64,000 nucleotides of DNA from Kushneria avicenniae (GCF_900112585.1 NZ_FOLY01000003.1:372001-436000); one strand, 5' to 3'. Positions 1-8,825 are shown, counted from the stretch's first letter. Program-made: numbers and translations. Notes: a model not told the origin generated them from the sequence alone.

Positions 1-2
1 TG

Positions 3-74
3 GAGCTACAGCAGCAGACCGATGAGTTGAGTGTCGCGTTGGATATCTACTGTAAGCCCAGCTGGTACTTTTGA
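3..74 (+). CDS. darT: DarT toxin, C-terminal 23 codons only (cut by window edge)
   Basis: The window opens inside a frame whose last residues end in SWYF followed by TGA at 72-74. It stops 10 bases before the DarG start, which is the usual toxin-antitoxin spacing. DarT enzymes add ADP-ribose to thymidine in single-stranded DNA and commonly end in a short aromatic tail of this sort. The identification depends mainly on the very recognisable DarG next door; the fragment is too short for a domain call on its own. The rest of the gene lies left of the window. Confidence 0.6.
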   Translation, partial: ELQQQTDELSVALDIYCKPSWYF

Positions 75-84
75 GGAGACCATC

Positions 85-1164
85 ATGATCACCTTCACAA
101 CAGGCAATCTACTGGAGGCAGAAGTTGAAGCCCTGGTGAATACCGTTAACACGGTAGGCGTGATGGGAAAGGGCATCGCGCTGATGTTCAAGGAGCGCTT
201 CCCTGCCAATACTGAGGCTTATGCTCATGCCTGCAAGGCAGGTGAGGTACAGACTGGACGCATGTTTGTCACTGAATCCAGCGAGTTGATGGGGCCACGG
301 TGGATTGTCAATTTCCCTACCAAGCAGCATTGGCGTGCAAAATCTCGGATGCAGTGGATCATCGATGGTCTGGCCGATCTTCGAAACTTCATCGAGCGAA
401 ACCAGGTGCGCTCTATTGCTATCCCACCACTGGGTGCGGGTAACGGTGGCCTGGATTGGGATGAGGTAAAGCCCCACATTGAGCGAGCCCTGAGAGATCT
501 AACCGATGTAGAAATCATCGTTTTTGAGCCTACAACTCGATATCAAAACGTGGCGAAGCGTCAGGGTGTGGAAAAGCTAACCCCGGCCCGGGCTCTGATT
601 GCCGAGCTGGTGCGTCGCTACTGGGTGCTGGGCATGGAGTGTAGTTTGCTGGAGATCCAGAAACTGGCATGGTTTTTGGAGCGAGCAATTGAAGCAGAAG
701 GCCTGGACAACCCGTTGGACCTTCGCTTTGAAGCCAATAGCTACGGCCCTTATGCCGACCGTCTTCGTCATTTATTAAGTGGGCTGGATGGGAGCTACCT
801 GAACAGCGAGAAACGCATCAACGATTGCGGGCCACTGGATACCATCTGGTTCAATGACGCTTGTCGGGAGAAGGTAGAGCTTTATCTCAAAACCGAGGCG
901 AAAGCTTATTTGCCTGCGCTTGAAAAAACTGCAGAGCTGATCGATGGCTTCGAGTCACCTTTCGGGATGGAGTTACTGGCGACAGTGGACTGGTTGCTGT
1001 TTCGATCGAATGTAGCCCCAGACATGGAGTCGATTATGGAAAGTGTTCATCACTGGCCTGGAGGCAAGGGCTCGGCACAACGTAAGCTCAAGCTATTTGA
1101 TCGACCTAAAGTAGAGCTGGCGCTTAATCGGCTTAAAGACGCTTCTATGCAGTTATCTATTTAG
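85..1164 (+). CDS. darG: DarG antitoxin: macrodomain DNA ADP-ribosyl glycohydrolase with C-terminal toxin-binding domain
   Basis: DarG reverses DarT-made ADP-ribosyl-thymidine and also binds the toxin. The 359-residue protein begins [20 protein letters not shown], a classic DarG macrodomain, with a [16 protein letters not shown] loop and a [12 protein letters not shown] segment that form the ADP-ribose pocket (about residues 1-155). The C-terminal half contains [14 protein letters not shown] and [16 protein letters not shown], which resemble the Panacea/SocA antitoxin fold; that resemblance is my inference. An in-frame start 54 bases upstream would overlap darT, so I chose ATG 85, which has GAGGAG just before it (73-78). 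DarTG acts as a toxin-antitoxin and as an abortive-infection defence. It lies next to a sulfur island with no obvious functional tie. Confidence 0.9.
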   Translation: MITFTTGNLLEAEVEALVNTVNTVGVMGKGIALMFKERFPANTEAYAHACKAGEVQTGRMFVTESSELMGPRWIVNFPTKQHWRAKSRMQWIIDGLADLRNFIERNQVRSIAIPPLGAGNGGLDWDEVKPHIERALRDLTDVEIIVFEPTTRYQNVAKRQGVEKLTPARALIAELVRRYWVLGMECSLLEIQKLAWFLERAIEAEGLDNPLDLRFEANSYGPYADRLRHLLSGLDGSYLNSEKRINDCGPLDTIWFNDACREKVELYLKTEAKAYLPALEKTAELIDGFESPFGMELLATVDWLLFRSNVAPDMESIMESVHHWPGGKGSAQRKLKLFDRPKVELALNRLKDASMQLSI

Positions 1165-1614
1165 CCTTATCTGATAATTAACGGCAGTGCTATAAGAACG
1201 TCTAATCAAGATTGAAAAATAATTCTGGGCATTATGTTGATGACATAAAAACATCTACTTTGTCACTAATGCCTTTATTATTAAGTTAAAGAAGAATTCA
1301 TTTTGAGCTCATCCCCACGAAGCAGTCTATCCAGTCTGAGACCGGTTGAAATGGCCGCAAACCATAGCTCTCAAGCACGCTGGTAGAAACATGAGCACAC
1401 GTCGCTCGATATTATCAAGCTGGTCATGATGCAGGGCCCTGCTAACCAACAAGCCGGTGTCTTTCACATCAGGCCGGGCCTTCCATTAGGCGCGAAAAGA
1501 AGCGGTCAACGACTAGCGTCGGGCTAATCAGGAGCCCAGGCAGGTACTGCTACATCGCTGTCGTCGAGAAGATTTTCATTACCTTTGACCCAGCCCTGTC
1601 TCGAAGGGGAGTGC
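1165..1614. other. intergenic, no gene recognised
   Basis: The first roughly 140 bases after darG are AT-rich and contain short A/T runs, while the rest has host-like composition. No ORF with coding character, tRNA or clear intrinsic terminator is visible. The lnt promoter probably lies in the right half. The composition change may mark the border between the darTG module and the sulfur island. Confidence 0.5.
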
Positions 1615-3096
1615 ATGTCAGCATGTATCTATCGGACCTGGCCAGCCTACCTCGCTGCTCTTGTAGCCGGCTGTCTCTCAACGCTGAGCTTTGCACCTTT
1701 CCACCTCTGGTGGTTAGGGCCGCTCGCCGTGGCGTTGATGTACCTAAATCATCATCGCCTGGGCACGGCACAGGCGATGTTGCACGGCTGGCTTTTCGGG
1801 ATCGCTCTATTCGGTACAGGTACCAGTTGGGTCTACGTCTCGATCCATGACTATGGCTATACCAGTGTATCGTTGGCAATCGTTCTGACTGGACTATTCG
1901 TCGCCGTACTGGCTCTGTTTCCCGCTATTTGCCTTGGACTCTATCGATATTTCACCTCACCTCGGCTGGCATTCCTGAGCTTTGCTGGCATCTGGGTGCT
2001 GGCCGAAGCCTTTCGCAGCTGGGCATTCACGGGTTTTCCATGGCTGCTGCTGGGTAGTGCTCAAGTAGATTCTCCCATAGCGGTATGGGCACCTATCGGT
2101 GGGGTTTATCTGCTGTCATTAATCGTCGCTTTGACGGGGACAATGTTAGTCGAGTTCTTTCGACGACGCTGGTGGGCTGTGGTGCCGATCGCAATGATCT
2201 GGCTCGCTACACTGGCAATGCCAGTTCAGTGGACCCATCAGTCTGCCGATCCACTGCGCTTCGCACTGATTCAGGGCAACTTGCCTCAACTCGAAAAATG
2301 GAGTCCGGAGGGTCAGCGTAATGCACTGGAAATTTATGCTCGGATGACCCGCCAACTGCCGATGAACGTCGATATCGTCGTCTGGCCTGAAACGGCACTG
2401 CCCATGTTTGCAAGTCAGGCTCGTTCCTACCTCGATCGCCTGCAGGCCTCGCTCCCTAATGGTACAGCGCTTCTCACCGGTATCGTTCAAGAGGACCGCG
2501 ACGAGCATTACTACAATGCCGTCATCGGTATCGGGGCCGTGCAGGGCGAGTACCGCAAGTCCCACCTGGTTCCCTTCGGTGAGTATCTTCCGCTGAACGT
2601 CATGCTGCGCGACGTAATCGATTTTTTCGATCTTCCGATGTCGAACTTCAGCGCCGGCGCTGGATCGCAGCCACCGATTTTTACCCACGATGTCGCTATC
2701 GGAAACGCTATCTGCTACGAGATCGTCTATCCCGATTTGGTTGCCGAGCGCGCCCGAGACGCCAAAGTGCTGCTTACGGTCTCCAACGACACCTGGTTTG
2801 GTCGCTCGATCGGACCGCTGCAGCATCTGCAGATGGCGAGGCTACGGGCGCTTGAGAACGGACGTTACGTGGTACGAGCGACTAATAACGGTGTTACTGC
2901 GATCATCGATGATCAGGGCAATCTCCGCGAGCGCAGCCCACAGTTTGAAACAACGAGCATCATCGGTGAGGTCATACCCATGACCGGTCTGACACCATTC
3001 AGCCGCGTTGGTAGCTGGCCAGCCTGGCTGCTTGCCGCCCTGATGGTGTTACCAGGGCTCGGGGAACGAGTTTTTCGTCGGCGATTGCCTTGGTGA
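1615..3096 (+). CDS. lnt: apolipoprotein N-acyltransferase (accessory copy likely)
   Basis: Lnt N-acylates the diacylglyceryl-cysteine of lipoproteins, the last step of lipoprotein maturation at the inner membrane. The 493-residue protein has several N-terminal membrane helices followed by a periplasmic nitrilase-like domain. All three catalytic residues are visible: Glu259 in WPETALP, Lys315 in YRKSHLVPFGEY and Cys367 in NAICYEIVYPD. The start at ATG 1615 has AAGGGGA just upstream and is preferred to an in-frame TTG at 1585. The housekeeping lnt usually lies beside ybeX/corC, whereas this copy heads a thiol-redox cassette. That location suggests a second, accessory Lnt, but only the genome could confirm it. 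Confidence 0.9.
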   Translation: MSACIYRTWPAYLAALVAGCLSTLSFAPFHLWWLGPLAVALMYLNHHRLGTAQAMLHGWLFGIALFGTGTSWVYVSIHDYGYTSVSLAIVLTGLFVAVLALFPAICLGLYRYFTSPRLAFLSFAGIWVLAEAFRSWAFTGFPWLLLGSAQVDSPIAVWAPIGGVYLLSLIVALTGTMLVEFFRRRWWAVVPIAMIWLATLAMPVQWTHQSADPLRFALIQGNLPQLEKWSPEGQRNALEIYARMTRQLPMNVDIVVWPETALPMFASQARSYLDRLQASLPNGTALLTGIVQEDRDEHYYNAVIGIGAVQGEYRKSHLVPFGEYLPLNVMLRDVIDFFDLPMSNFSAGAGSQPPIFTHDVAIGNAICYEIVYPDLVAERARDAKVLLTVSNDTWFGRSIGPLQHLQMARLRALENGRYVVRATNNGVTAIIDDQGNLRERSPQFETTSIIGEVIPMTGLTPFSRVGSWPAWLLAALMVLPGLGERVFRRRLPW

Positions 3097-3168
3097 TTAC
3101 GCGACTGATTGCGCTGGAAGCCTCAATCTTCGCCCAGCTACAACTATAATGTCGCCATGCTTTCACTT

Positions 3169-3705
3169 TTACAGGTTCAGCGGAACGAACCCATGTCGTC
3201 CCAGTGCCAACGCCGCGCTCAAGCCCGACTGAACAGGCTCGATGCCGGCTTCGACTTCCTCAAGCGATAACCCTTGGGCGGCCAGCGCCTGCAGGCAAAT
3301 CAGAACTGGTACCCCTTGCTGGCGCAAGACGTTCCACCAGCGTGTGTTCGGATTTCCCTCGAGTGACGGCTCGGCAATCCGCTCGCGATAAGCTGCAGAT
3401 TTCAACACGCACGGCGTCGCCGGCCCCGCCACGATGACCACGGCGCGACACGCCACCTCGGCCTGAGCCATTAGATTGAGCGTTCGTACCAGCCGCATGA
3501 CACCGCTATGCACTCGATCCGGTCCATCGGGCACACTAGAAATCTGAAAGAGTCCATGACAGGTCTGGCCGGGCGCGGGAAGCCACTGATCGACCGCCTG
3601 CCCAACGGGCAGCGGCGAGCAGGGGATCGCCAGTTCGGCATTGTCAGGTTTGCCTCGAACCAGCCCCATGGAGTTGAGCCACTGCGATAAGGAATGATCG
3701 TTCAT
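3169..3705 (-). CDS. DsrE-family protein, long form
   Basis: The last 60 residues of this 178-residue protein follow the DsrE pattern: a GNPNTRWWNVLRQQGVPVLI segment, a cysteine (Cys137), then GLSLEEVEAG and a hydrophobic end GFVPLNL. DsrE proteins carry or relay sulfur as cysteine persulfide. The family is usually near 120-150 residues; here about 60 extra N-terminal residues include Cys29 and Cys49. The start at 3705 has AGGGG five bases upstream and is preferred over an in-frame start at 3774 inside the operator region. It is divergent from dsbD, with a 21-bp palindrome between them. Location in a sulfide-oxidation island supports a sulfur-carrier role; the exact partner is unknown. Confidence 0.65.
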   Translation of the reverse strand: MNDHSLSQWLNSMGLVRGKPDNAELAIPCSPLPVGQAVDQWLPAPGQTCHGLFQISSVPDGPDRVHSGVMRLVRTLNLMAQAEVACRAVVIVAGPATPCVLKSAAYRERIAEPSLEGNPNTRWWNVLRQQGVPVLICLQALAAQGLSLEEVEAGIEPVQSGLSAALALGRHGFVPLNL

Positions 3706-3740
3706 TTCAACCCCTGTCAAAATTTCGTCAAAAGAATAAT

Positions 3741-3761
3741 TATATTCATTAAATGAATATA
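3741..3761. promoter_or_regulatory. 21-bp perfect palindrome in the DsrE/dsbD divergent region (operator candidate)
   Basis: Ten-base arms (TATATTCATT and AATGAATATA) flank one central A at 3751. On the minus strand a TATAAT -10 candidate at 3744-3739 overlaps the left arm, so a bound repressor could block transcription of the DsrE-like gene. ArsR-type sulfide sensors of the BigR/SqrR group bind AT-rich inverted repeats, including ATTC...GAAT half-sites as seen here. No such regulator gene is adjacent; the nearest ArsR gene is at 37562-37879. Confidence 0.55.
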
Positions 3762-3844
3762 CGCCGCCAACCACAATGACAAGGGTTCATCCTCAGCTCA
3801 TCTCCATGAGCCAACCTGTCGGCATCGAGTCAGGAGTCCAGTTG

Positions 3845-5797
3845 ATGCGGGCAGGAGCCAAGGTGAAGTTGATGCAGTCGAGTCGAGTCCGTTGGATCAT
3901 GATGCTGGTATTGCTCGGTGTTACCACGCTGGCCATGGCGCAGGATCCGTTCGGGCAACAGGGCGATTTCCTGCCACCGGTTCAGGCCTTCAAACCGACG
4001 CTGATACAAGACGGCGACGAGATAAACATCAATTGGCAGATTGAGCCCGGTTACTATCTCTATCGCCACAGCTTCGCCGCTGAGGCCGATGAACACGAGC
4101 TATCGCTCGATATTCCCGAGGGGGAGACTATCGAGGACGAGTACTTCGGTCGCTCCGAAATCTACCGTCATGCGTTGAGCATGACCACGCAGCCCGGGGA
4201 AGCCGATACCCTCACCCTTCATTGGCAGGGTTGCGCCGATGCCGGCCTCTGCTATCCGCCTCAGCAGCGCACCTTCGATCTGGAATCCGTTGCCGGTGCC
4301 TCGGGGGGCGGCACCACCGACGCGAATGAGCCAGGAACGGATACCGCGACCGATGCGCCGAATTCATCATCCGCGACACCAGCATCTGTCGCGCCAGGCC
4401 TCACCAATCAGCCCCAGACAGACGCGGCGATGGCGGAAGATCAGCAGCTGGCGGCGCAGCTCGCCGGTGGCAACTGGATCTGGACGCTGGCAGCGTTCTT
4501 CGGCATGGGTTTGCTGTTGACCTTCACGCCTTGCGTGCTGCCGATGATCCCCATCCTCTCCAGTCTGATCGTCGGCCAACGTCGCAGCGGGGAGAATACT
4601 CGCATCGCCGGCTTCGTGCTCTCGCTCGCCTACGTTCTCCCCATGGCTGCCACTTACGCAATACTGGGCGTGGCGGCGGCCATGGCCGGCGCCAATCTGC
4701 AGATTCTGTTCCAGAATGTCTGGTTCATCGGCATTTTCTCGGTGCTGTTCGTGGTGCTGGCGCTCGCCATGTTCGGTGCCTTCGAGCTCGAACTGCCGCG
4801 GATGCTGCGTCAACACCTGGATGCGGGACTGTCGAGACAGCGCGGCGGCCGGCTCAAGGGCGTCGCCGTCATGGGGGGGCTCTCCGCCCTGCTGGTCGGC
4901 CCCTGCATGACTGCTCCTCTCGCCGGCGCTCTGCTCTTCATCGCCGACACCGGTAATCCGTGGCTGGGCGGCGTGACGCTGCTCGCGCTGGGCCTCGGCA
5001 TGGGCGCTCCGCTGGTGCTGATCGGCACGCTTGGCAGCCAGTTGCTGCCTCGCCCTGGCGCCTGGATGACCCGCGTCAAGGCGCTTTTCGGCTTCGTGCT
5101 GCTGGGCATGGCGATCTGGTTCGTCGCCCGAATTCTCTCGGATGCCATCGTTCTTGGCCTGTGGGGCGCACTGGGTCTGGGCGGAGCGATCTCTCTCGTC
5201 GCTCTGGCACGTGGTAACGACCCAAATGGCAATAGGCCAGGAGGCGTCCTGCGCCAGGTTGCGACAGCCAGTGCCGCCATCATCGGTCTGTGGAGCACGT
5301 TGATCCTGATCGGTGCCGCCGGTGGCGCCAGGAATCCATGGCAACCCATCTCAGTCTACGTCCCGAGCGGTGTGGCAACGGCCTCCAAAGACGCCAGCGA
5401 GTCCGGGCCTGTCGCGTTCGAGGACGTGAAGGATCTGGTCACGCTCGAACGCCGCGTCCAGACCACCGCCAACAGCGGCCAGATGACACTGGTCGAATTC
5501 ACCGCCGACTGGTGCGTCTCCTGCGAAGTCATCGAACGGGAAGTGTTCAGCGACCCGGCCGTCAAGGAGGCGCTCCAGGACGTGCAGCGACTGAGTATCG
5601 ACGTCACGGATTACGACGCCGAGGACAAGGCGATCATGCAGCACTTCGGCATCGTCGGTCCGCCGACCCTGATGTGGTTCGGCCCTGACGGTCGGGAACA
5701 GCGCAGCGCCCGCATCATCGGCGAACTGGATGCCGTGGCCTTTCTCGACCGCTATACGCAGGCCAGACAGAACGCCAACCAGTCCACGGAGGGCTGA
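3845..5797 (+). CDS. dsbD: thiol:disulfide interchange protein DsbD
   Basis: DsbD passes electrons from cytoplasmic thioredoxin across the inner membrane to periplasmic DsbC/DsbG and CcmG-type thioredoxins. All three redox modules are intact: an N-terminal immunoglobulin-like domain with Cys130 and Cys136 (CADAGLCYPP), a central eight-helix domain with FTPCVLPMIP and GPCMTAPLAGA, and a C-terminal thioredoxin domain with DWCVSCE (Cys557, Cys560). A signal peptide precedes the first domain. The start at ATG 3845 has CAGGAG upstream; ATG 3872 with AAGGTG is an alternative. At 650 residues it is longer than E. coli DsbD (565), partly through an Ala/Thr/Asp-rich linker near residues 155-205. It is two bases from the next gene, in an operon with a thioredoxin fusion and dsbG. 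Confidence 0.95.
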   Translation: MRAGAKVKLMQSSRVRWIMMLVLLGVTTLAMAQDPFGQQGDFLPPVQAFKPTLIQDGDEININWQIEPGYYLYRHSFAAEADEHELSLDIPEGETIEDEYFGRSEIYRHALSMTTQPGEADTLTLHWQGCADAGLCYPPQQRTFDLESVAGASGGGTTDANEPGTDTATDAPNSSSATPASVAPGLTNQPQTDAAMAEDQQLAAQLAGGNWIWTLAAFFGMGLLLTFTPCVLPMIPILSSLIVGQRRSGENTRIAGFVLSLAYVLPMAATYAILGVAAAMAGANLQILFQNVWFIGIFSVLFVVLALAMFGAFELELPRMLRQHLDAGLSRQRGGRLKGVAVMGGLSALLVGPCMTAPLAGALLFIADTGNPWLGGVTLLALGLGMGAPLVLIGTLGSQLLPRPGAWMTRVKALFGFVLLGMAIWFVARILSDAIVLGLWGALGLGGAISLVALARGNDPNGNRPGGVLRQVATASAAIIGLWSTLILIGAAGGARNPWQPISVYVPSGVATASKDASESGPVAFEDVKDLVTLERRVQTTANSGQMTLVEFTADWCVSCEVIEREVFSDPAVKEALQDVQRLSIDVTDYDAEDKAIMQHFGIVGPPTLMWFGPDGREQRSARIIGELDAVAFLDRYTQARQNANQSTEG

Positions 5798-5799
5798 CC

Positions 5800-6624
5800 A
5801 TGAATTCGCTTGATCGCAGTATCGCTCTGGGGCCCCTGGGCGTGAGTCTGGGTCAGCTTCTGCTGATCGTGGCCATGATCGTCGCCCTGATCGTGGGTGC
5901 CTGGGTGGGCCGTCGTCGGCAAATCAGCGTCGGCGATGTTCTGTTCAATGCGTTGCTGATCGGCGTGATCGGCGCACGCATCGTGTTCGTCGCCCGCTAC
6001 TGGCAGAGCTACGACACCTTCTGGTCCTGGCTCGATATCAGGGATCGCGGGTTCGAGTCGCTGGCGGGACTGGCGATCGCTTTTACCTATCTGGCCTGGC
6101 GTTTCTGGCGGCAGCCGGCCATGCGCCGTCCCCTGGGCGCAGCGGTTCTCTCGGGTGCCCTGGCATGGTCGATGACCGCTGGCGCCCTGACGCTGACGGC
6201 ACCTCGCGGGGCGAGCCTGCCCGCTATCCCGCTGGCGGCTCTCGATGGGTCACCGGTAGCACTGCCCACCGTGCTGCAGGCATCTGATCGGCCCATGGTG
6301 GTCAATCTCTGGGCGAGCTGGTGTCCACCCTGTCGTCGCGAGATGCCGATGCTGGAGCAGGCCCAGCAGGCGCGGAACGACGTGTCGTTCGTGTTCGTCA
6401 ATCAGGGCGAGAGCGTTGACGCCATCGAGACGTTTCTGCAACGGGAGTCCCTCTCGCTCGATCATCTCTATCGCGATCCGGATATGACCTTCGGTCGGGA
6501 GGTGGGTGCCATGGCCATGCCGACCACCCTCTACTACGACGCCGACGGCCAGCTCGTCGATACCCACTTCGGTGAGCTTTCCCGTGCCACGCTCGATCGC
6601 AGTCTCGAGCGCATTGCCCCATGA
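5800..6624 (+). CDS. membrane-anchored TlpA-like thioredoxin with Lgt-like N-terminal membrane domain
   Basis: The C-terminal half (about residues 145-274) is a TlpA/ResA-type periplasmic thioredoxin with WASWCPPCR (Cys175, Cys178) and a cis-Pro region AMAMPTTLYY. The N-terminal half has about four membrane helices and a segment GARIVFVARYWQSYD followed by a conserved-looking loop that resembles part of prolipoprotein diacylglyceryl transferase (Lgt). It lacks the full Lgt length and I see no intact Lgt active site, so catalysis there is doubtful. The gene follows dsbD by two bases, so it is probably a DsbD client that reduces periplasmic disulfides or sulfur species. The neighbouring lnt makes the Lgt resemblance noteworthy. 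Confidence 0.8.
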   Translation: MNSLDRSIALGPLGVSLGQLLLIVAMIVALIVGAWVGRRRQISVGDVLFNALLIGVIGARIVFVARYWQSYDTFWSWLDIRDRGFESLAGLAIAFTYLAWRFWRQPAMRRPLGAAVLSGALAWSMTAGALTLTAPRGASLPAIPLAALDGSPVALPTVLQASDRPMVVNLWASWCPPCRREMPMLEQAQQARNDVSFVFVNQGESVDAIETFLQRESLSLDHLYRDPDMTFGREVGAMAMPTTLYYDADGQLVDTHFGELSRATLDRSLERIAP

Positions 6625-6699
6625 CGATTCGGGCACGCTTTCAACCCAGGCGCTTCACTTGACCTTCTCGCCAGGCATTCACAAACGGAGACGACAACG

Positions 6700-7482
6700 A
6701 TGCAACATCACACCCCCCGAATGATGTCACTACGGCTCGCGCTGCCTATGGCCGCCAGTATTGCTCTGGCGGCAAGCCTTCCCGCCGCCGCCGATGACTG
6801 GCCCGCGCCGATTCAGGCTCTTGAGCAGCAGGGCCTTACCATTCACGGTGAATTCGATGCCCCCGGTGGGCTCAAGGGCTACGGTGCCAGCATCCGAGGG
6901 CAGAGTGTGGCCGCCTATCTGACCCCGGACGGCGAACATGCCGTCGTCGGTACGCTGATCGACGCCCGGGGCCGTGACGTCTCCGCCGAGCCATTGGAAA
7001 AGCTCGTCGATGGGCCCAGGAATGCCGAGCTATGGAAGACAATGGCGGATCATCACTGGGTTCGCGAGGGCGATGCCGATGCATCGCGAGTGGTCTACAC
7101 CTTCAGCGATCCCAACTGTCCCTACTGCCGCAAGTTCTGGCAGGACGCTCAGCCCTGGATCGAAAGCGGTGAGGTCCAGATTCGTCATCTGATGGTAGGC
7201 ATTCTGAAAGCGGACAGCCCCGAGAAAGCCGCCGCAATCCTGGCCGCCGACGATCCGAGCGCCGCGATCGCCGAGCACTACCGTACCGGCGCCATGCCGG
7301 ATAGCGAGGGAACCGATCAGAGCGAGCAATGGGTCAGTGACAACACGCAACTGATGCATGATGGTCAGCTTTACGCGACACCCGTGACCTTCTATCAGGA
7401 CGATGATGGCACGGTGTATAAGGTCAGGGGCGCGCCCTCGCCGGACAAGCTGCGCACCATCATGGGTAGCGACTCTCCCTGA
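6700..7482 (+). CDS. dsbG: periplasmic disulfide isomerase DsbG/DsbC-like
   Basis: The 260-residue protein has a cleavable signal peptide (ending near PAAADDW), a short DsbC/G-type N-terminal dimerisation region, and a thioredoxin fold with the redox motif DPNCPYCRKFW (Cys140, Cys143). The cis-Pro region reads YATPVTFY. DsbG-type proteins rescue sulfenylated or wrongly paired cysteines and are kept reduced by DsbD, which is encoded two genes upstream. GGAG lies nine bases before ATG 6700. It ends the dsbD operon and converges with the sensor kinase gene 38 bases away. DsbC versus DsbG cannot be settled from sequence alone, but CPYC with this length fits DsbG better. Confidence 0.85.
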   Translation: MQHHTPRMMSLRLALPMAASIALAASLPAAADDWPAPIQALEQQGLTIHGEFDAPGGLKGYGASIRGQSVAAYLTPDGEHAVVGTLIDARGRDVSAEPLEKLVDGPRNAELWKTMADHHWVREGDADASRVVYTFSDPNCPYCRKFWQDAQPWIESGEVQIRHLMVGILKADSPEKAAAILAADDPSAAIAEHYRTGAMPDSEGTDQSEQWVSDNTQLMHDGQLYATPVTFYQDDDGTVYKVRGAPSPDKLRTIMGSDSP

Positions 7483-7520
7483 GTTTTCTCATCCACCTCT
7501 GCTCACCCGTCCCTGGCGAG

Positions 7521-8825
7521 TCAGGCCAGGGGCAGCGAGAGCGTCACCCGCAGCCCGATACCGTCGCCGGAGGTGAGCCGCACGCTGCCGCCGACCCGGG
7601 TGGCGATCGCCTCGACGATGGATAACCCCAGGCCGCTGCCCTGCGGATGATTGCCGCGATGAAAGCGCTCCGTCAGGCGAGCGATCTGTTCGGGCGGGAT
7701 GGTCTCGCCCTGATTGACGATGTCGATCACGGCCATGCCGTCCGCCTCGTGCGCCTCAATCTCGATCGGGGTGTCAGGTGAACCGTGACGCATGGCGTTC
7801 TCGAGCAGATTACGCAGCGCGATCACCAGCAACTCCCCGGATAGCGCGATATGAAGTTGATCGGCCAATGCGTGCCAATGGCACCGATCACGACTGCCGG
7901 TCTCCACCATCGCGGCCTCCAGGGCTTGCTCCAGCCGCGTGGGATCGACACTCCCCCGCGCAATCTCCTCGCTCTCCATGCGTGCCAGCAACAGCAACTG
8001 GTCGAGCGTCTTCGTCAGCCGCTCGACCCCTGCTTCCGCCTGCTGCATCGCCTTCCGGCGGGGATCGCCGTTGACGCGTCGCGCAATCTGAAGATGGGTA
8101 CGAATCGCGGTCAGCGGCGTACGTAGCTCATGCGCGGCATCGTCGGTAAAGCGCTGCTCCAGCGCCAGCATGCGTCGAGTACGCGCAAGCACGGTGTTGA
8201 AACCGTCGATCAGCGGACGAATTTCCCCCGGCAAACCGCGAATCGGCAGTGCCGAGAGGTCACCATGATCGCGTGCCATCAAGCGCCGCTGTAGTCTCGA
8301 CAGCGGCGATAGTCCCCGAGTCACGCCCCACCACAGCGCAATCAGACTACCGATCAGTGCGAGCAGAAACGGATAAAAGGCTGCGCGGCGTACCTGAGAT
8401 AACAATGATTCCCGCTCCCGCAGGCGATCAGCGACGGTGATCCGCTTGTCGTCGTCGACCAGAGTATAAACGCGCCAACGCTGATCGTTGTGATCGCGGT
8501 AGCTGTAGCCTTCGGCATCGACTGCGAGAACATCGTTCATTCCCGGGTGCGTACCCGCCACCACCTGCCCGCGCAGCGATGACACGCGGCAGGCGATGCC
8601 CTCAAGCGCAGGGATGACTGACGTCTCGCCAACTTCACCACTCCAGGTCGCCGCCGGCACACGATCAAGCAGACCGGCCACCATTCGGGCCGACTGGGCC
8701 AGGCGCTGATCTAACGAACGCTCGAGCTGGCTCGAGAGATCGCGCATCGACCACGCCGCCGTCAGCCCCCACAGCAGCATCAGCGTGATCCCGAGCGTGA
8801 CGACGAGACGCAGCCGAAGGCTCAT
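7521..8825 (-). CDS. OmpR-partner sensor histidine kinase (QseC/PmrB-like)
   Basis: The 434-residue kinase has an N-terminal membrane helix, a periplasmic sensor of about 110 residues, a second helix near residues 155-175, then HAMP, a phospho-acceptor box DDAAHELRTPLTAI, and the ATPase motifs NLLENAMRHG and GSGLGLSIV. The sensor contains one cysteine (GIACRVSS), a plausible redox or metal site. Start codon and upstream stop overlap as ATGA (8822-8825), so it is translationally coupled to the response regulator. It lies tail-to-tail with dsbG between the two sulfur operons, which suggests it senses envelope redox or sulfur stress. That role is inference. Confidence 0.85.
   Translation of the reverse strand: MSLRLRLVVTLGITLMLLWGLTAAWSMRDLSSQLERSLDQRLAQSARMVAGLLDRVPAATWSGEVGETSVIPALEGIACRVSSLRGQVVAGTHPGMNDVLAVDAEGYSYRDHNDQRWRVYTLVDDDKRITVADRLRERESLLSQVRRAAFYPFLLALIGSLIALWWGVTRGLSPLSRLQRRLMARDHGDLSALPIRGLPGEIRPLIDGFNTVLARTRRMLALEQRFTDDAAHELRTPLTAIRTHLQIARRVNGDPRRKAMQQAEAGVERLTKTLDQLLLLARMESEEIARGSVDPTRLEQALEAAMVETGSRDRCHWHALADQLHIALSGELLVIALRNLLENAMRHGSPDTPIEIEAHEADGMAVIDIVNQGETIPPEQIARLTERFHRGNHPQGSGLGLSIVEAIATRVGGSVRLTSGDGIGLRVTLSLPLA

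Noticed and set aside
1550-1879. Minus-strand frame overlapping the start of lnt
   Set aside because: Translation has no recognisable domain and lies over the lnt promoter and coding start.
4367-5344. Minus-strand frame of 325 codons opposite dsbD
   Set aside because: The translation is Gln/Arg/His-rich, typical of antisense to a GC-rich membrane-protein gene, and dsbD is certain.
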